A stretch of 24,540 bases of DNA, taken from positions 1-24,540 of IMG/VR virus record IMGVR_UViG_3300001242_000089; one strand, given 5' to 3'. The DNA is from a virus. Numbering within the stretch: the first letter of the stretch is position 1; every line of letters starts with the position of its first letter. The notes beneath the pieces were generated by a model. That model was not told the origin of the DNA. It did no database searches and saw only the letters and a program-made list of their open reading frames with translations. The translations under genes were made by a program, and so were the position numbers. Below are positions 21,600-24,540 of the stretch, in pieces.

Positions 21600-22821
21600 A
21601 TGCATCAGCAGTTATTCTAATTACATTTATTCCGTCAGACATAACCATAGCACTTTTTGCATTAGCAATAGTAATACCTGTTCCTGCTGCTGTTTTTACT
21701 GTTAAAGTTTGACCTGTGCCATTAATAACAATGTAAATTTTATTAGTAGAATCTGCCACAATAGCATTAACAGGTGCATTTGCATTAGTAGGCTTTAATA
21801 TTGACGCTTTTAATTCTGTTGCACTTAATGTCCAATCTGTTGCTCCTGCTTCATAATCATGTGGAGTTGATCTAAATGTTATTTCTGGACTGCCAAGAAA
21901 TGCTTCAGTTAAAGTTTTATTAGTTAATGTCTGTGCTAATCCAACACAAACAATTCCATCAGTTTCACCAACAATATCAGGAATAACTAATGTAGCTGAA
22001 GCATGAGTTTGATCTGTAATACTTAATGTAAGTCCAGTATCAGTATCATCAAGAATAGGACTAGTTAATATTGGAGAAGTCAATGTTTTATTGGTCAAAG
22101 TTTGTGCAGTATCAGCCATTACAAATATATCAGCCGCATCAACAATATTAGGTATAGTTACTGTAGGTGTAGCATGAGTTTGATCGGCACTTGTTACAGT
22201 TAAACCTGCATCTCCATCATCAATAATTGGACTTGTTAATGTCTTATTTGATAAAGTTTGTTCTGCTGCTAAAGTAACAATAGTATCACTTGCAGTATTT
22301 GGTAAAGTCATTAATTTTGTTTTACCAGCATCTTGATATAAACTAGCAATTATTGGAGTAGTAAGAGTTTTATTAGTAAAAGTTTCTTCACCAGTTAAAC
22401 TAGCTTTTGCCGCTACTGCGGATACTGCTGATGTTGCTGCATTTGAAGCATCTGTTGCTAATTCTGTTGCTGCTGCAATATCTGCATCTACTTCATTAAT
22501 AGCAACAACAAGATTATTTTTTGCTGTAGTTGTAAGATTTGCTAATGTGCCAATAGAAGTATTTGCTGTATCTGTATTAGTATTCACTTCATTAATAGCA
22601 CCAACAACACTTGTCTTTTCAGTTGTGTCTAATGTTGCTAAACTGCCAACTTTAACATCAGTTGCTAATTTAGCGTTAGTTACTGCTCCATCTGCTACAG
22701 TACCAACAGTTACAGCTTTTGAATTTACACCATCATGATCATGTCCTGAAGTTAAATTAAAAATTGACTGAAATAATCTCTTAATTATAGGATTTCTTAT
22801 AGAATTAAAATCATATGCCAT
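21598..22821 (-). CDS. Repeat-rich head fibre / decoration protein
   Basis: A 407-residue protein. The N-terminus has the HDHDGVNSK motif known from many phage fibre and head proteins. A coiled region (KLATDVKVGSLATLD and similar, about 45-140) is followed by four repeats built around TLTNKTLTSPI with DxTHAxxTxxIPxI in between (about 145-310), a pattern typical of trimeric beta-helical fibres. The C-terminal about 70 residues form a capping domain. Its place directly downstream of the capsid gene suggests a head fibre rather than a tail fibre. Confidence 0.65.
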   Translation of the reverse strand: MAYDFNSIRNPIIKRLFQSIFNLTSGHDHDGVNSKAVTVGTVADGAVTNAKLATDVKVGSLATLDTTEKTSVVGAINEVNTNTDTANTSIGTLANLTTTAKNNLVVAINEVDADIAAATELATDASNAATSAVSAVAAKASLTGEETFTNKTLTTPIIASLYQDAGKTKLMTLPNTASDTIVTLAAEQTLSNKTLTSPIIDDGDAGLTVTSADQTHATPTVTIPNIVDAADIFVMADTAQTLTNKTLTSPILTSPILDDTDTGLTLSITDQTHASATLVIPDIVGETDGIVCVGLAQTLTNKTLTEAFLGSPEITFRSTPHDYEAGATDWTLSATELKASILKPTNANAPVNAIVADSTNKIYIVINGTGQTLTVKTAAGTGITIANAKSAMVMSDGINVIRITADA

Positions 22822-22855
22822 TATTTATATTCACCTATCCTTTATTTTTATAGTA

Positions 22856-22885
22856 GTACAAGGAGTTTTATTTATCCCCTTGTAC
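22856..22885. terminator. Hairpin after the major capsid gene
   Basis: GTACAAGG (22856-22863) pairs with CCTTGTAC (22878-22885) between the capsid and head fibre genes. No clear U-run; it probably tunes expression or protects the capsid message. Confidence 0.5.
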
Positions 22886-22906
22886 ATTAGTTCCTATATT
22901 GTTTAA

Positions 22907-23848
22907 TTAGGAAGTTGTTAAGTTAGTTATAGTACCATGCATGAATGCCGGGCCGTGAGCTAAACCGATTTGCGAAAATATGTGTCCACTTTCAGAAGCA
23001 CCAGTTTTAGAAAGAGGTTCATAGAATAGATTACCTTTTTCTGGTACAGGTTGGAATACAGGTGCAATTACACTCATATCAGCAATTAACAAAGTTCCTG
23101 CTGGCATAAATCTATGAGGATCTGCAACACCAATATTTCCAAAGTCAGTTTCAATTTGCTTAATATTTACACCACCAACATTTCTATCTGTGGGAGCATA
23201 CCCATATATATCAGATAGTTTTTGCTTTTGAATACCACCACAATAGATCACGGGCATTTTGAAATATGCACCATTGGTAAACATTTCTAAAAGAAGAGTA
23301 TCCATTAGAACTTTACTTAAATCACCAGCAGAAGCATCAACTGTATTTACAGTGCATAAAGCAATCATACCTCTGGTTTTATTTGCTACACCTGCATTTA
23401 CTGCAATCTGATATACACCATTAATAAAACTATATTCTACATCTCTTGCAATTTTTTCTAATGCTTTAGCAATTTGCCAATCTCTTTCAGAAGTTATATT
23501 ATTCTCTGCACCAGCGGTATTAATACCAGTTAATCTTCCCTGATTGCTTAATCTAACATAAGAAATAGAAATTGCTTCTTGAAAGATTTGAACCACGTTC
23601 TTACTTTGATTTCTTACATATGAAATAGCTGTAGGTGCAGTTAAACTTGCAGTTTCAGTAATAGCTGGTTGTGCTGCTGCTTCATGTGAATATTGACTAT
23701 CAGTTGCAAATTCAAAATTATCTGTTTGCATACCACCAGTCAAACCACCAATCATTGAAAGAAAAGGTGTATTAACTACATCAGAGGTGAAAAGTTCACC
23801 TGTATAATTCGGTAAATTCCATACAGTTCCAGCTGTTACGTTTGACAT
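22907..23848 (-). CDS. Major capsid protein (SU10/DUF5309 type)
   Basis: A 313-residue HK97-fold shell protein. Recognisable stretches are TPFLSMIGGLTGGMQTDNFEFATDSQYS near the N-terminus, the long helix SERDWQIAKALEKIARDVEYSFING, MIALCTVNTVDASAGDLSKVLMDTLL, and MPVIYCGGIQKQKLSDIYG followed by FGNIGVADPHRFMPAGTLLIADM. These fit the SU10 major capsid family. No N-terminal protease or delta domain precedes it; the separate scaffold gene upstream supplies that role. Confidence 0.85.
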   Translation of the reverse strand: MSNVTAGTVWNLPNYTGELFTSDVVNTPFLSMIGGLTGGMQTDNFEFATDSQYSHEAAAQPAITETASLTAPTAISYVRNQSKNVVQIFQEAISISYVRLSNQGRLTGINTAGAENNITSERDWQIAKALEKIARDVEYSFINGVYQIAVNAGVANKTRGMIALCTVNTVDASAGDLSKVLMDTLLLEMFTNGAYFKMPVIYCGGIQKQKLSDIYGYAPTDRNVGGVNIKQIETDFGNIGVADPHRFMPAGTLLIADMSVIAPVFQPVPEKGNLFYEPLSKTGASESGHIFSQIGLAHGPAFMHGTITNLTTS

Positions 23849-23868
23849 ATTTTATCAATCTCCTTTAA

Positions 23869-24465
23869 TTATAAATTATATTTTTTATTCTTTAACGATA
23901 TTGCAAGAACATTATTTCCTGCATTTATTGCATCTGCAATTTGCTTATCAATATCTGGATTAAGATTCCCACCTCCAGGAGGATTTGTTCCTGAACCTAT
24001 GGGAGTAGTTTCACCAAATAAATAAGCATCTGAAGTTTGCAATGCTTTTAATTGATCATCTAATCCAATTAAGTTATCACCATCAACAATAATTTTTGAT
24101 TCATCAAGCAATGCTTTGATTGCTTTGGTATTCTTACCTTTTGCTTTCATAAGTTCTGCTTCGAGTTTAAAGTCAAAAGTTTGCTTTGCAATTTTAGCTT
24201 CATATTGCTTAGTTGCTTCTTCGTTCTTTAATTTTAACTCTTCAAACTGTTTAGTTAACTCTTCATTTCCTGTTGCCTTAGTCTTTAATTCTGATAGTTG
24301 CTTATCTCTTTCTTCTAACTGTTTCTTATATTCCTTTTTCGATTCGTTAATTTCATTGAATTTATCAATAGGAATATAATTTCCATCATTTACAATAAGT
24401 TTCTTATCACCAATTTTTTCTGATACTTGCTTAAATAAATCTTCACCTAATAATTCTTTTAACAT
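23869..24465 (-). CDS. Scaffold protein (GP20 family)
   Basis: A 198-residue protein guiding capsid assembly and absent from the mature particle. It has MLKELLGEDLFKQVSEKIG at the start, a long charged coiled coil (about 35-100, YKKQLEERDKQLSELK), then KGKNTKAIKALLDESKI, and a Gly/Pro-rich stretch before the C-terminal helix, the usual GP20 layout. AGGAGGG precedes the ATG, and the gene directly precedes the capsid gene. Confidence 0.85.
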   Translation of the reverse strand: MLKELLGEDLFKQVSEKIGDKKLIVNDGNYIPIDKFNEINESKKEYKKQLEERDKQLSELKTKATGNEELTKQFEELKLKNEEATKQYEAKIAKQTFDFKLEAELMKAKGKNTKAIKALLDESKIIVDGDNLIGLDDQLKALQTSDAYLFGETTPIGSGTNPPGGGNLNPDIDKQIADAINAGNNVLAISLKNKKYNL

Positions 24466-24480
24466 TATTTTTAAACCCTC

Positions 24481-24540
24481 CTATAATTTTCCTACTAACC
24501 TTTTTAAAGTGGTCGGCTCCACCTGTGGTCTTTTGTTATA
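24481..24540 (-). CDS. C-terminal end of an upstream head gene (partial)
   Basis: The minus-strand frame is open from the window edge to TAG at 24483-24481, giving 19 residues ending KRLVGKL. The stop overlaps the ribosome site of the scaffold gene, as in coupled operons. A portal or minor head protein would be expected here, but 19 residues cannot show which. Confidence 0.4.
   Translation of the reverse strand, partial: YNKRPQVEPTTLKRLVGKL

Overview
The window looks like part of a temperate tailed phage (prophage, or a phage kept as a plasmid) of a low-GC Firmicute, most likely a clostridial host. This rests on AT-rich DNA, AGGAGG-type ribosome sites, and a complete order of siphovirus head and tail genes followed by lysis genes. 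No integrase, terminase or full portal gene lies in the window, so the ends of the element are not visible.

Right part (about 24540 down to 6461, minus strand, read right to left): the C-terminal end of an unidentified gene, GP20-type scaffold, SU10/DUF5309-type major capsid protein, a repeat-rich head fibre or decoration protein, a small beta-rich protein, four head-completion/connector genes, major tail protein with a C-terminal Ig-like domain, tail assembly chaperone with a clear -1 frameshift site (CCCAAAC), a 2149-residue tape measure protein, a 101-residue unknown, and a GC-richer tail-tip cassette (1008-aa BNR/FN3/Dit-like protein, 368-aa Tal-like protein, 78-aa protein). A lipoprotein gene with its own promoter sits on the opposite strand between tape measure and chaperone; it looks like a moron expressed from the prophage.

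Middle (6460 to 4895): a three-way-junction element preceded by a near-consensus plus-strand promoter, then lysis genes: a membrane-anchored ComEA-like HhH protein, a BhlA/UviB-like holin, a second small membrane protein and an amidase endolysin.

Left part (4868 to 1): a plus-strand gene for a MerR-type HTH/coiled-coil protein whose own DNA carries about 13 copies of AACMTRGAAAAT, the first five about 11 bp apart and two of them out of frame; a long structured leader before it; a divergent promoter pair at an XRE regulator (2924-2991); a series of small leftward genes including a 59-aa zinc ribbon and a frameshifted metalloprotease-like gene; and at the left edge a non-coding AT-rich block with three 17-bp repeats followed by three 33-bp repeats and an inverted copy.

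The two repeat arrays and the HTH/coiled-coil protein together suggest a plasmid-like replication or partition function, i.e. a phage-plasmid. This is inference from sequence patterns only.
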